Positions 10,901-21,351 of a DNA stretch of 64,000 nt are shown in pieces. The number at the start of each line of letters is the position of its first letter. Within the stretch, counting starts at the first letter, position 1. Where the stretch lies: positions 5,167,205 to 5,231,204 of the forward strand of contig RPFO01000026.1 of NCBI GenBank assembly GCA_009746045.1, given 5' to 3'. Under the pieces are notes generated by a model. It had not been told where the DNA came from. It searched no databases and saw only the letters and a list, made by a program, of their open reading frames with translations. The DNA is from Mesostigma viride (lineage: Eukaryota > Streptophyta > Mesostigmatophyceae > Mesostigmatales > Mesostigmataceae). Made by a program: the position numbers and the translations under genes.

Positions 10901-13900
10901 GCCTGGGATTGGGAGGCGCCACATCAAATAATGCAACAACATTAACGCCACTGGAGAGCCTGTCATCTCTGCTGCGCTGCTGCCCACTCAGCACACCCTC
11001 CCTGGTGCTGGGGTCGCGTGCCGGAATCATCTCATACGCTGCGCGCATGGCCGTCACCGTACGAGCCCTTTCTGCGGACCGCGATGCCAGGAGTCCAGGT
11101 GGCGCCTTCCCTGCCTTCCCACCTGGCGTGGACCCTATGACAGCTGGCTTCCCTTGGTCCTCTGAGAATGGGAATGCCTCTGCGTTCAGCGCTGCCTCCT
11201 CGGCCCGCCTCCTGGACGTTCCCGCCATCGGTCTGCGCTCGCTTGCCCACAACCTCTTGCTCTGCCCGTCGCTACGCCAGCCGCCGCAGCTCGTCGACCC
11301 TGGCTTGACCCAGCAACATGTTAGTGATGGCAGTGGCCAGGCATCAGCCTTGCTGCCGCCTCCAGGCTTGTGCGGCAACCCAGGAATGGGGGTGGCATCT
11401 GACCCAAGCCGCCAGCCACCCCCACCCTTGCTCCCCTTCCCGATCCTCTCCTGCAGCAGCACGCATGGATGCTGGGTGCATGGCCGAACACAAGTGGCGG
11501 GCAGTGCTTCCGGTGAACGGGCGAGGGATGCCAATGGCGGTAGTGCGCACCCGTCGCAAATGCCATCCACTGCCTCCCCTCAATCCACACCCTTGCTGGT
11601 CGTGTCAAGGGACTCTGCCGCGGTCCCCATGGTCATCCGTTTCCGGCCCCTGGACTCGGACACTGAGAAATTCGTGCGCCGCACTGTAAAGGAGCAGCTG
11701 GCGTGGGAAGGCGGCGGCGTGCCCTGGGCGGTCGTCCAGTGGTGCCACTTCATGTCCACCACCCGTGCCGTGCTCAAGGTCTGGCTCACGCACGCGGCGG
11801 CAGTGGAGGCGGGGTATGTGGCAGAAGCGGGGGGGATGGCAAATGGGAAGAAGGCGGCGAATGCGGAAGGGAAGGGAGCAGCGGATGTTCCACTGGCCTC
11901 AGATTTGACGGACGCCAGCCACTACGAGGGTCCTAGGGTGGCAGATCTCGCAGGGAACACGTGCCTTGGCAGTATAGCGTGCAGTAATGCTGGCAGCGTC
12001 AATGGAAACGGCACAAGTGACACAAGTGGGCCGCTGCTTCCACCTGGGGGGTTGGAAACGAGGGTCAGCTGCCAACCACCCTTGGCGTCGCTGCTAGAGT
12101 GGCCTCCCCTGTCCTTTGCGGATGTGGATGTGGGCGCGGATGGGCTGCATGAGAACCCCCACCCAGAAAACGTGGGCAGGACACATGGCGCCCACCCCCC
12201 ACCAACGCATGCATCGACCAGCAGGCCTGCGCCAACATTAATGGACGTGTGCCGCGCGCTCATGGCACTGGGTGCGGGGCCGCGGCATCTGTTCACGTGT
12301 TATGCGGCCCTTGTCTCGCCAGCAACCACCTGGCAGCAACCACCGCAGGCTCCCAGGGACCCCCTCTGGGAGCTGCTCTTGTTCGCAGCAGCAGGCTGCG
12401 AGCGGCCGGCGGCAACGGCAAGCATCCCTGCTGGCCAGCAGGGTGTGTCAGGGGCATCAGCTGGGGGTTCTGGGCAAGAGTCCCCTCGGCTAAGGCATCC
12501 CTCCATCCAGCCGCCTGCCCTGCCCATGATCCGGCTGGCGACCCTGCTGCATGGGCAAGGCTATACCAGGGAGGCTGCGGCTGTTCTGCGGTGGGCAACC
12601 AACTGCACGCCATTCGTGCAGGGACACCTGGCAAGTGACTCCCCTCAGTCTGCAGAGCCTGGATTGGCATCGGCCGCCCAGCTGTGGAGCAACTTGGCCA
12701 CCCTGGAGGTGTCCCTGGGCGACCTGGAGGCCGCCCTGGCGAGCGTGCGCCGCGCCCTGGCGCTACTCCCCGGCTACCCCTCGGCACTGCTCAACCACGC
12801 CACCATCCTGGCACGGCTGAAGAGGCACGCTGAAGCCGTCCCTGCGTACCGGGCGCTGGTGGCGGGGAGCCCACCGGGCGCCACGAGGTGAGCGATGGGG
12901 ACTGGGTTCAATTATCAAGCCTGATTGCTACTCTGAGCATGCCATTAGCGTCGCAGAGCATTGAGGAGAGGAAGGGCAGCGCTTCAAGGACGGCCCTATG
13001 TGGGCTGGGTGGCTGTGAAAGTGCGTAGGTACCTACCGGAATGGGTGACCAGGTAGGGGATCGGGGGCCAGCCCGCCAGAACAGCTGGTGATGAAATGTG
13101 AGAGGGAATATTACTTTCGATTCTTGCGGAAGTAAAAAGAGATTGATGGAAGATGTAGCCGCTGATGCAAGACCATTGTGCGCAGACTTCAAACGTTCAG
13201 GACCGTGGGTCCGCCGTCACGTTGGAAGTCTTGCACACCCGGAAGTCTTATACATCCGGAAATCTTGCCTAGGAATGTTGTTCATTTGACCCCGAGGCCA
13301 TCATTTGGGGGCTACGTCTTCAATTAGTCCAGTCTGGTAAGATGCCCAGTCTGGTAAGCCCAGTCTGGCAATCGCCAAGCAGGCCACTCCCTCTTTAATG
13401 AGCATTGCAGGTAGTGTCTCTTGAGGATCAAGGCCATTATGTTTCAATGTGCGGCAGGTTCCCTTGCAGCTGAGTCGGGCAGTCGAGATCTCATCCATCT
13501 ATGCTTAGCGTGTTTTGCCATGGTCAGGTCCGCAGATATCGGCTGCATCAGCAACATGCTAGCGTCCGTGTGTCCACCCTCTGCTTCAACATCTTGACAC
13601 TGCAGCCGCGAGTTCGAACGTGTCTAGACAACCGAGCCGACTGGCTACCTAGGGCCTCGAGTGGTGAACCGTTTTCCCATAAGCCTCAGCCACCATGGTC
13701 TTGCCATCATGTGCCGTATGCCCGCAGAGTTGTCTTCTGCCCGCTACATGTCTTGTCTCGCCCTCTGCAATGCCCTTCATGCTGGCGTACTTTTGACCCA
13801 CTTCTTTGGAGTGGAATCATATATCAAGGTGTATGAGGTCGTGTACTTCTACCTGGTGGCAGGGCCACCCGACCCCCTGGAGGTGTTACCCTTGCGCTAC

Positions 13901-16900
13901 CTAGCCAGGCCTATGGGCACTAATGGCAAATGGGTCACTGTTCAGGAGTAGAATAATACTGACTCACATGGGGACGTGCGCCCTGGATACGCTCTCCACT
14001 CTGGGAAGCAGGACGAACGCGCTGGTCGGGCTTGGTCGATCGCTGGAGGCTGCAGGGTCCCTGGAGGAGGCCGTGAATGCGTACCGCGTGCTCCTCCCAA
14101 ACTACATGGATAACCAAGCCGCAGTAGAGGCGTCCATGGCTATCGCTGGCAACGACCGCACATCGGGAAACCCTGGTGCAGCCCCAGTGTCTGTGGGCGA
14201 GACACGCGACCAGGAGGCGGAGCACTACCACGACGTGGCGCGGCTGCTGTACAAGCTCGGCCGGATGGAGGAGGCGGAGGCGGTGGTGCGGGGGGGGCTG
14301 GCACGCTACCCTGACCACCCACAGATGCTCTTCCTGCAAGCATCGGTGAGGATGCGAGCATAACCATTGCTCACTCGTCATGCATTGGTAGGGACGCGTG
14401 CATCGCAGCTGCTTGCTCATTCCTCGGTGGGGGTGGGACTTGCAAATGCATGCGTTTTTTTTGTTTTCCTACTGCCAGCGGGTCGGTTATCGCTCCCCAT
14501 GTGGTTCTTGTTGAAGCTTAATTCTAGTGTTAAGGGATGGCATGTGGACGCAGGCGACGTTATGAGGCTGGGGGGATGCCTAGACTACCCATGCCTTGGG
14601 TGTGGTGGTTAGTGCAGGGACACTTTATCGCTGGTAAACCCTTGCTGTGGATGTCAACAGGGCCGCCACGTCACCACCAGGGCACCTCCGTACATGATCA
14701 TCTTGCCTGCACACATTAACAAAGTTGCTGCGATTTTCTGTCCCCATTTGTTTGCGGACATGGCTGTTTTCTCCCTTTGGCCCCCGCCTGGGTGCATCAT
14801 GGCAAGCCTGCAGGTACAGATACGCGCCGTTTCCACGCGCCTACGTGCAAAACCAAAACCGCTTGCGCTTTTCACGTTTATTCTGAGCTTGCCTGAGATG
14901 TCTGACAACCCTCGTCTCACAACGATGGGACGAGATTGGATGGTGTGATTATTATTATCTTATTCTGGTCCCATCCCAGATTCTTTTTGAGCTGGACCGT
15001 CAGGTGGAAGCGTTTGGGGCCCTGGATACCTGCCAGATGTCGCCACGTTGCCGAGATGCTTCTGGGAACCTCTTGCTGGGCACCCGGTGTGCCATGCTGT
15101 CCAACGCAGGCCGACATGGGGATGCCGCATCTTGCTTTGTAAAGGTATTATTCTGGCACTTGCATTCCCTAGGTTAGTCGCCATGCTGTCCGACACAGGG
15201 TAGCAGGGGGGGGCCGTCATGCTTCGTAGAAGTATTGCTACCGTTCTTTGCTAACAATATTCCTAGCGGCCAGTCATGGTAGAGTCATGGTACCAGAAAA
15301 ACAACAGATGCCGTGTTAGCTGCTGCTTGCTGCAGGTATGCGCGTCTTGACAAAGGTGCACAGCTAGATAAGGACCCCAACACAAGATATAATACTTATG
15401 GCTGCTGGCATGCGATGGCTTCAGGCGTGCGATAAGCAAAGGCGTGAGATACACGCGTGCATGTTGTCTGGCACTGCTTCCAGGATCAGACTTGTACCAG
15501 ACTTGCATCCATGGGGTTAGGTCTTATGCTTCCAGCCCTTCTACTGGCCTTGTGCCACAAGTGTTCTGGCATCCCACCACGCACTCATGTTGCTGTGCGG
15601 CTGCCTGGCCACTCTGCCCATGGCTCTTGACGCTGTGTGTGAGGACCCTCGCCAGCTGGTGGCGGCCGAGCCACAGAACCTCCAGCACAGGGTCTCCCTG
15701 GCCGCCGCCTACGTGTCCAAGGGGGATGCCTACCCTGCACTCGAGGCTCTACGGTCGGCACTTAGGCTGGCGCCCGCGGGCATCTCCGTGCACTCCGGCC
15801 TGGGTCACTTGCTGGCTGTGCTCGGGCGAGGGGCAGAGGCGACAGATGCGTTTAACGCGGCGGAGTTATTGCTGGCGCACCGGTGGCGGGGCATGCAGGC
15901 AGCCATCTCACTAGTGGTGGCAAGGTCATTAGAAACAGCAGGTATAGTACCAATCCAGGATTTCAAAGGACGTATATGTACGGCCACGCTATCGTAAGGC
16001 AACCAGCTAGCAAGCACATGGGTAAATGGCAATTGGGTAAATGGCAATTGGGTAATTGGTGGTTACTCTTCAGGCTCAGCCAGCTGTAGGAATATTTTCT
16101 TCGCACGCAATATATTCTTCGGCTCGATAGAGATCTCTAGACCCAATGGGAATGTCTTTTAGAGTGTTGTAAGGCACTTGCTGTGCGCAAGTTATGGCCA
16201 CCTCGGAAGTCACCTCGAGCGTTCTTAAGTTCTCCTTTCATTTTTATGCAGACGGAACATGTTGTCATCTAGGCTATTGTGCCCTATACAAGCCCTTACA
16301 TGCCATAGCTCCTAGACGAGGTCAACCTTAATGGCAACCATTTTGCAGACGTGACATGCTGGTGAGGTTAAAAAAAGGTCTACAATAGTGTCGTTAAGGC
16401 CGCAGCACCATATATATTGTGTGTGGTTTGGCAGTGCAAGCGAAAGAGTTTCGGCCATCCTTTTTCAACGGGTGATGTTTTTTTTTTTTCATGTGCCCTG
16501 CCCAGGTCATTGAAATAATCTTGGAATCTGGCCCCTTTTGCACTTCCTGGATTTGACGTTTGGTTTGACAGGGGCAAATGATCTGGCGGAGGAGGACGCC
16601 GCTCTTTCCAGGGAGCGCCCCATTTCCCCCACCAGGGTGTCAACAGAGCCGCGTGTTGTCACCGACTGGGAGCAGCAGGGGCAGTACCCGCACGCCCTCG
16701 TGCTATCCGCGCTGCTGCCGCCGCACTGCCACCTGGCACGCAACGGGGAAGTGGGGCCCGGACAGGTGGCACGCCTGGCAGGAGGGTGCACGGTGGTGAC
16801 CGCCCACCCCCCTGGGAGCATGTATGGGAGCGCCTGGGTGCAGCAGCTGGTCTCGGGGGGTGCGGGGCCTGGTAGCCAGACGTCTTCTGAACAGGCAACA

Positions 16901-18931
16901 AGCAGCGGAACAGGTTCCCCAAGCTCCAACGTGCGTGCTGGCTGCATCTGCGGAACGATGCCAGCATCATCGCTTGACCAGAATGGTGGCAGTAATGAGG
17001 ACAGGTCATGCGCCCCTTGCCCATGCTGCTCTCACCCCCTGCCAGATGCCACGCTGCCCCCCTACGGGCTTGAGTACCCGGAGCGCCGTGTGGTGAGGGT
17101 CAGGGTCCCTGGGGGCGCGCGCGTGCTGTCTTTCCAGTCGTGGTTTGGCAGCGCGTACACACGTGATGGCCTGCTGTTCATGAATCAGCGGGGGGGTGCA
17201 GCGATTCAGGAGGTGGCAGCAGCAGCCACCTACAAGGGGGCGCAGGCGGTGACCCTGACAGGTCCCTGGGTGGCACCTTTCCAGTACCAGAACCTGAACT
17301 ACTACCACTGGGTGGCGGAGACCCTACCAGAGCTGTTGCTGCTGCTGGCGGGGCGTGGGACACAAACGCCTCCCCCTGACACGCGCGTGCTCTTGGTGGG
17401 CATCAAGTTTCCCAAGTTTGTTGGCCAATACCTGGACATTCTCTCCCCTGCCCTCGGATGGACCACAGGGGGGAAGCCAGCAAGGCAAGCGCAGGAGATG
17501 CACGCAGAGGCGGGCCAACAAAACAGTTTTAGAAGCAGCATGGATGGTGATGTGAGAGCTTGGGAAGGAGACCTTGCTGCTTGTGTGGGTGCGGCGGTCC
17601 ATGGGGTGAGTGGTTGCAAGGATGGTGGGGTGGAGCAGCAAGGGTGTGATGCTGGACTGAAAGATGGGGATCTACCACCTAAGGATGGGAAGACTGGGGG
17701 CAGCAGGGACGGGGAACTAGGCGAGGGTAGGGGACGGACATCAGGACCACACGGGCAGGACAAGTCATCCTCGAGTTCTTCTACTACTGCCAGCTGGCGC
17801 GACCACGTCCTGCTCCACGTGCAGCATTTGAAGAACGACACCGTCTTTGTCTTTCCAGACGACCTGTGGGTGCTGGACTGGACATGGCCCGCGAATGCTA
17901 GCAAAACGGGGAGGCACGAGGCCAGGGTGGCGCCGGCAGTCAGCAAAGATGGCAAGACGCAGCGCTGGGTGGTGGTGCAGCCATCCCCCGCCATGCTGGA
18001 GCAAGCACCCAGGCCGCTGGAGCCGCTGTCGGTGTTTTACCCGAGTCGGTTTGGTCTCCGGCTGCTGCGTGCGGCGCTGCTGCAAGGGCTGGGTCCCTTG
18101 CAGGGGATATGCGTGCCGCCCTGTGCACCAGAAAACTTCAGGAGCCAGCCCAATCTAGCACGAGACGCCAGCAACAGGGATGAGAGCAATTTGTTGAAAG
18201 GGAGTGGCCACGAGGGTGCTCTCCACGACACTCCACCAACAGACCGGACAACAGCTAGCCCAGACGCACATCATGTTGATTTCCATGATGATGTCGGTGG
18301 TGGTGGGAACGGAGCCGGCAAGCCAGCATTAGATGGTTCCGGTCCTGCAGGCACTGGACCGTGCCAGACGAGCCCCGGCCACGTCCTGTACTTGACACGC
18401 AGCAAGTGGGAAGGGTTGGGGACACTTGAAGCAGAAAAGGGCGAGGGTGGGCCAAGAGTAACAACCCAAAAGAAAAGTCTCCGGTCGGTGGAAAACGAGA
18501 CGGTGTTGGTGGAGGCGCTGATGCTAACCCTGGGCGCGCAAACCATCGGTGACGTCAGCTGGTACTCAGAAGATGGCCGGTCAAGGGTCGCCCACAAGCC
18601 CAAGGCCCGTCTCATGGTCCATGACGGATCTGGCTCTGTGCGCCAGCAGCTGCGACTATTCCAGGACGCGTCGCTCGTCATTGGTGTCCACGGTGCGGGC
18701 TTGGCCAACATGGTCGCGTGTCAGGAGGGCACACCCATCGTCGAGCTGCCGCGCCTGCCCATGCACGCCAATTATTTCGCGCACATGGCGGCCGCGCTGG
18801 GGCTGGACTACTGGGTGTCGCCAGACCTGCACTCGTGGCACCTGGCTGGGCTTTCGGTAACGAAGGAACGCACAACGGCTCTGATTGATGCTCTCCAGAT
18901 GCGGTTTCCGCAAGTCTTCGGTATGCATTAA
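4549..18931 (+). CDS. Multi-domain glycosyltransferase (GT-A-like x2, TPR, GT61/DUF563)
   Basis: Predicted exons are 4549-4941, 5932-6105, 6957-7037, 8734-9940, 10577-12887, 14012-14345, 15656-15941 and 16572-18931. They join in phase to 7,146 nt, 2,381 aa. Residues 1-18 are a signal peptide or type II anchor. A GT-A-like domain spans about 15-450, with D153/D156 in ITDVTDVFFQ, CSGT near 209, DQGVHN near 243 and VVHQWDRH near 436. A second, degenerate copy begins near 532. TPR repeats run from about 1325 to 1595. The GT61 domain follows, with NYYHWVAETLPELL near 1837 and VIGVHGAGLANM near 2298. GT61 enzymes transfer xylose, arabinose or GlcNAc in the secretory pathway, so a Golgi or ER role in wall or matrix glycans is inferred. 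The acceptor before exon 7 is the least certain junction; extra small exons cannot be excluded. Confidence 0.75.
5391..5441 (+). repeat. Short tandem duplication in intron 1
   Basis: A unit of about 22 bp built on GACGCTACGCTATTCGCTACC is present twice. It is intronic with no evident function. Confidence 0.6.
5932..6105 (+). CDS. Exon 2 of the glycosyltransferase gene
   Basis: The acceptor is GCTTTGTGCAG| and the donor is GACATG|GTATGC, phase 0 to phase 0, 58 codons. It encodes VYADYLRQYG, then SVLITDVTDVFFQRHPF and LFMEDAKC. The DxxD in TDVTD is the likely metal/nucleotide-sugar site of the first GT-A domain. Confidence 0.8.
6091..6264 (+). repeat. 80-bp tandem repeat that includes the exon 2 splice donor
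   Basis: The segment TTCAACGCGGACATGGTATG at the end of exon 2 recurs, with changes, at 6171 and 6251, a period of 80 bp. Each copy carries the coding end and a donor-like GT. Copy 2 reads ACATGGTGTGCC. Confidence 0.85.
6571..6732 (+). repeat. 33-bp minisatellite in intron 2
   Basis: About five units of 33 bp, built on GTCATGAGCCCATCTGATGT followed by a variable CGCTATCTATTAC part. The unit length is a multiple of three, so an open frame runs through it, but the position is intronic. Confidence 0.85.
6957..7037 (+). CDS. Exon 3 of the glycosyltransferase gene
   Basis: The acceptor is GGGCACAG| and the donor is GGAGAG|GTGGGT, both phase 0, 27 codons. It encodes VRAAYGADMVAMLANHRV followed by SCSGTIYGE. 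The CSGT motif matches the conserved part of this glycosyltransferase family between the DxxD and DQG.HN motifs. Confidence 0.75.
7020..7139 (+). repeat. 24-bp minisatellite spanning the exon 3 donor
   Basis: Five 24-bp units begin at 7020, 7044, 7068, 7092 and 7116. Types alternate (TATCTATGGAGAG and CGTATCTGGGGAG), giving a 48-bp higher-order pattern. The first four carry GAG|GTGGGT, so each is a potential in-frame donor that would add eight residues (for example VGGTVSGE). The fifth has GAGATGGGT. Confidence 0.85.
7140..8370. other. Intron 3, left part
   Basis: This is non-coding, with G-runs near 7956-7995 and short partial repeats of ACAGTCATGGTTACAGGATAT type at about 7187 and 7698. 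I see no exon supported by homology or splice phase. Confidence 0.5.
8371..8694 (+). repeat. 81-bp minisatellite, four units, in intron 3
   Basis: GCTGCCCCACATGATG starts at 8371, 8452, 8533 and 8614, an exact period of 81 bp. Units are nearly identical and each contains GGTAATTAATTAGTTACT-like sequence. It ends about 40 bp before the exon 4 acceptor. Confidence 0.9.
8734..9940 (+). CDS. Exon 4 of the glycosyltransferase gene
   Basis: The acceptor is CTCACCCCAG| and the donor is GATGCCA|GTAAGT, phase 0 in and phase 1 out. It finishes GT-A domain 1 (RHYCRLMASSLALIN, GMDQGVHNFLLHMG, GRIVNRRGHVYHVVHQWDRH), interrupted by about 160 low-complexity residues. It then starts the second GT-A-like domain with IIALAWGHAASAGVLQLFL. 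Confidence 0.8.
9941..10576. other. Intron 4
   Basis: This is a non-coding GT-AG intron with the acceptor ACCCCCGCAG|. I see no repeat or gene in it. Confidence 0.6.
10577..12887 (+). CDS. Exon 5 of the glycosyltransferase gene
   Basis: The entry codon A|GT (Ser) keeps frame with exon 4. The exon encodes the rest of the second GT-A-like domain: GRLAQSWRRVMLADASEVVFQ, DHCPFHKKWVAFGPL and IGLRSLAHNLLLCPS. Compared with domain 1, the DVTD acidic motif is replaced by DASE and the CSGT motif is lost, so it may be non-catalytic. Proline- and serine-rich linkers follow, then TPR helices (LWSNLATLEVSLGDLEAAL). The donor is ACGAG|GTGAGC, phase 2. Confidence 0.8.
12888..14011. other. Intron 5
   Basis: A non-coding 1.1-kb intron. 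It contains short repeats of CCCAGTCTGGTAAG type at 13330-13370. No exon is supported. Confidence 0.55.
14012..14345 (+). CDS. Exon 6 of the glycosyltransferase gene (TPR)
   Basis: The first base completes the Arg codon split after exon 5 (AG|G). It encodes TPR-type helices: LVGLGRSLEAAGSLEEAVNA and ARLLYKLGRMEEAEAVVRG, then ARYPDHPQMLFLQAS. The donor is CATCG|GTGAGG, phase 0. Confidence 0.8.
14346..15655. other. Intron 6
   Basis: A 1.3-kb intron in this model. A strong pyrimidine tract plus AG occurs near 14458-14479 but leads into an early stop in the required phase, so I did not make an exon there. Confidence 0.45.
15656..15941 (+). CDS. Exon 7 of the glycosyltransferase gene (TPR)
   Basis: It encodes LVAAEPQNLQHRVSLAAAYV, then YPALEALRSALRLAPAGISV and LGRGAEATDAFNAAELLLAH, which continue the TPR array. 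The donor is GCAG|GTATAG, phase 1. The acceptor CTCGCCAG| at 15655 fits phase 0 but has a weak pyrimidine tract, so the exon start is the least certain in the gene. Confidence 0.65.
15942..16571. other. Intron 7
   Basis: A non-coding GT-AG intron with a short GGGTAAATGGCAATT repeat at 16020-16055 and a T-run near 16477. The acceptor is GGTTTGACAG|. Confidence 0.6.
16572..18931 (+). CDS. Exon 8 of the glycosyltransferase gene (GT61 domain)
   Basis: The exon enters in phase (G|GG, Gly). The GT61 core includes YYHWVAETLPELLLLLAG, VLYLTRSKWEGLG, NETVLVEALMLTLGAQTI and ASLVIGVHGAGLANMV, then ACQEGTPIVELPRLP. Two long low-complexity insertions (about 17500-17780 and 18120-18360) extend loops in the domain, as is common in algal proteins. 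It stops at TAA 18929-18931. A GGTATGC just before the stop could be a donor, but the domain is complete here. Confidence 0.85.
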
Positions 18932-19733
18932 TCCACGTTAAGTACTGTGTGACAATTATGACCATGCAGACTTTATTTCGAACAGACAAAGCCTTGCACG
19001 CAATCGCTTTGGCAAATTGGTAGTTAGAAACAGGCACCTCGGGTGGGGCTATCGTATCGATCGTATGATTCCATGACACCTCTGCTGGGTGGCTCATGCA
19101 CCATCCTGTCTGTGAGTCTACACCCTTCGTGGGTTCATACATCCTGGAGAACACTTTCGCCTAGCTTTACAGATGTTGGCGGTTAATTTCTGGAGCTAAT
19201 GACAGCATGGTTTATATACTTGTCCACAGCGTGGGACAAGTGCACAGCCAAATTCCCTGCGATCACTGTGATTCCTTTTTGCCTGGTACCACTCGCACAT
19301 TTGACCGTCAGAGTATTCGGCCCGCCAGTCTGAACTGTCGGATCTTAGGTTCGAAATAAAAGTATGACACTTTTGAAATGTTGGTGGTTTTTGGGAAACT
19401 ATGGAAAAGGTGGCGCCCTGGCGCGGTCGTATGCGTGGCCGTAGATCAATCATCGGACGGTTAAACTGGATGAGCGGAAACCCAGAACGAGAGGTTTGTC
19501 GTCAGGATACAGCGGCGAAAATTGTAGGTGGAAGGGTGGGGGTGGCGGGGCGGGAGGTGGCCCTAAAACCGCGGCAGACTTCGGGCGCGCTGAACCGTTG
19601 CGTGCAGGGGTGGCGAAGAAACCGCGGCAGTTACAAAAGGCGCCATGACGGGGCGCACTGGACTTGTCAGCCTGGATCAGTTGCCATTCAACAAGAATAT
19701 TCTGCCGGCAGCCTGCTTCTTTGTCCGGGCCTG
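18932..19733. other. Downstream region of the glycosyltransferase gene
   Basis: I see no recognisable gene. AATAAA occurs at about 19355; the chlorophyte-type TGTAA signal is not evident in the first few hundred bases. A 114-codon plus-strand frame at 19401-19745 resembles nothing I know and is probably chance. Confidence 0.4.
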
Positions 19734-20637
19734 GACACTTTCTAAGTAAGTAGTAAGTACATGCGTGTCATGCGCAAAGGCATGCCACGGAGTGCTATGC
19801 TAATCTCATTAGAAAAATAATTACACAAAAGTTTAAACAAATATCGTCTGCATCATCCCCCAACCGTTAAGCACTAGATGGGGATGTAATCCTCATCCGA
19901 GCTGTCCTCTACTGTAATGGCAGACGAGGCGGTAGTGTAGCGGCTATCCTCAGGACCAATAAACTCCACCAGCGGACTTCTACCCTGCATGGCTAGCAAC
20001 GGGCCGCGGGGCCCGTGGGGAGAAAACAGGGGCATACCCCTCGGGAAGGTGCTTATCGCAGATGGCAGCCCATTTCTCCTTGTCAATCATGCGGGCGCGG
20101 AGTACGGATAGTCCCAGAAGCCCTGCATCTTCAAGCAGTTGCGTCACATAGGTCCGGGTCGCGCCGCGCCGGTGCCCGGCGCGCGCAAGTTTGCCAGTGG
20201 GTTGCGATGGGACAAGGGGACCCTGCCATAGGAGGAGGTGTCTACCTGGTTGGCCCGTCTTAAGCCCCCCGGCAGGGCCCACATCGGTATTCACCTGGTA
20301 TGTGCGGGCAAGATGGCCGGCAAAGAGGAGGCGGCGGTGTCGGATGGTATGGGTGACAAGAGGGAGCTCGCAGTATAGAGCTCGGCCCGGGTGCGGCGTT
20401 CTTGGTAGCGGACGCCGAGGATATGACGGAGCATTCGAGTGACGGTGCCGTCATGCAAGCTGCTGGCTCAGCGCCTGGTCCAGGGTCCACGCCTCGCAGC
20501 CATAAAGGAGGATGCTGAGGACAAGGGCCTTGAACAGAATGCGCTTGCGTCGCTCACTCAGGTAGTGACAGGTCCAGAACCTGTCGAGGCGGCGGAGGGC
20601 CGCCCAGGCCTGGCCAATGCGGGTGTGACACTTTCTA
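19734..20637 (-). mobile_element. LINE-B copy (ii), 5'-truncated, with 11-bp target duplication
   Basis: GACACTTTCTA is duplicated at 19734-19744 and 20627-20637. The 882-bp insert (19745-20626) has the LINE-B tail and 3' UTR at the left and is cut in the RT region at the right. It is almost identical to the corresponding part of copy (iv) at 53394-54250. Confidence 0.9.
19874..20626 (-). pseudogene. LINE-B (ii) reverse transcriptase C-terminal part
   Basis: From the 5' cut the frame reads RIGQAWAALRRLDRFW, RKRILFKALVLSILLYGCEAW (seen as RKRILFKALVL and LYGCEAW) and stops after LSQQLA at 20451. The next frame gives GPAGGLKTGQPGRH, IDKEKWAAICDKHLPEG and the terminal EDSSDEDYIPI. The frameshift after LSQQLA is shared with copy (iv), so it predates both insertions. 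A further TA insertion near 20375 is private to this copy. Confidence 0.8.
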
Positions 20638-21351
20638 GATCTGAATCTGTATTGTCTGGCCCACTCTGGTTCCGTGAGACAACCTCTACTAAAATGGCAG
20701 CCTGAAGATTCAATCATGGCTCCGGACTGCTCCGGAGGATGGTGGATTCTCCCTTTTTTATTTCCGCCAGGCGGTTATTATTCAAGCGGATCACTGAACT
20801 TTTCACGCGGACAAACAACAGCAACCTGTACTGCAACCTGGTTCAAAAAGCAACTTCCCCGCCTCCCTGGAAACTGAACCCCCGACGCAGTCGGGGCACG
20901 TGTAGGGTGTAGATTCCGTAACGTCTTTTTTTCATGTCCATCTACGGACACGATGGTCCGAGAAATGAAAATTTCATCGCTTTGGACCAAATCTGACCAA
21001 ATCTCGGGGACAAGTGCTTCAAGGCCACCAAGTCCGACGAAATCTACCAGTTCGTACTTGTCCCACTGCAGTGGTACAAGTTCCGCACTTGTCCCACTCG
21101 TGGACAAGCCGCTTGTATCACTGTCCACTCGTGGGACGCAGCTCTTTTGTTGCCACTCGGGACGACTTGTAGTCACTCGGGCCATGCGGCCCTCGTGACT
21201 ACAAGTCGGCCCTCGTGACCACAAAAGCGCTGGTCCCACCCGGGTCCAGTGCATGACACAAGCTACACTTGCCCACAGCTGGAATGATCAATCAGATCTT
21301 ATGTATATTATTCTGTTCTGATCAATAGTATTAATTATAATTATAATTATT
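20638..21351. other. Spacer with hairpins and an unrecognised minus-strand frame
   Basis: The minus-strand frame 21254-20778 (158 aa) includes WDKYELVDFVGLGG and LVQSDEIFISRTIVS but matches no family I know. CACTTGTCCCAC- and CACTCGTGG-like words recur at 21055-21140. A perfect 13-bp-arm inverted repeat lies at 21164-21207. Confidence 0.4.
21164..21207. repeat. Inverted repeat with 13-bp arms
   Basis: GACTTGTAGTCAC and GTGACTACAAGTC are perfect complements around an 18-bp loop that itself contains GGCCATGCGGCC. It would fold into a stable hairpin. Function unknown. Confidence 0.8.

Noticed and set aside
14458-14520. Extra exon after a strong pyrimidine tract in intron 6
   Set aside because: In the required phase it reaches a stop after about a dozen codons and has no suitable donor before it.
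19401-19745. 114-codon plus-strand frame as a host gene
   Set aside because: No motif, biased Arg/Gly composition, and its end overlaps the LINE target duplication.
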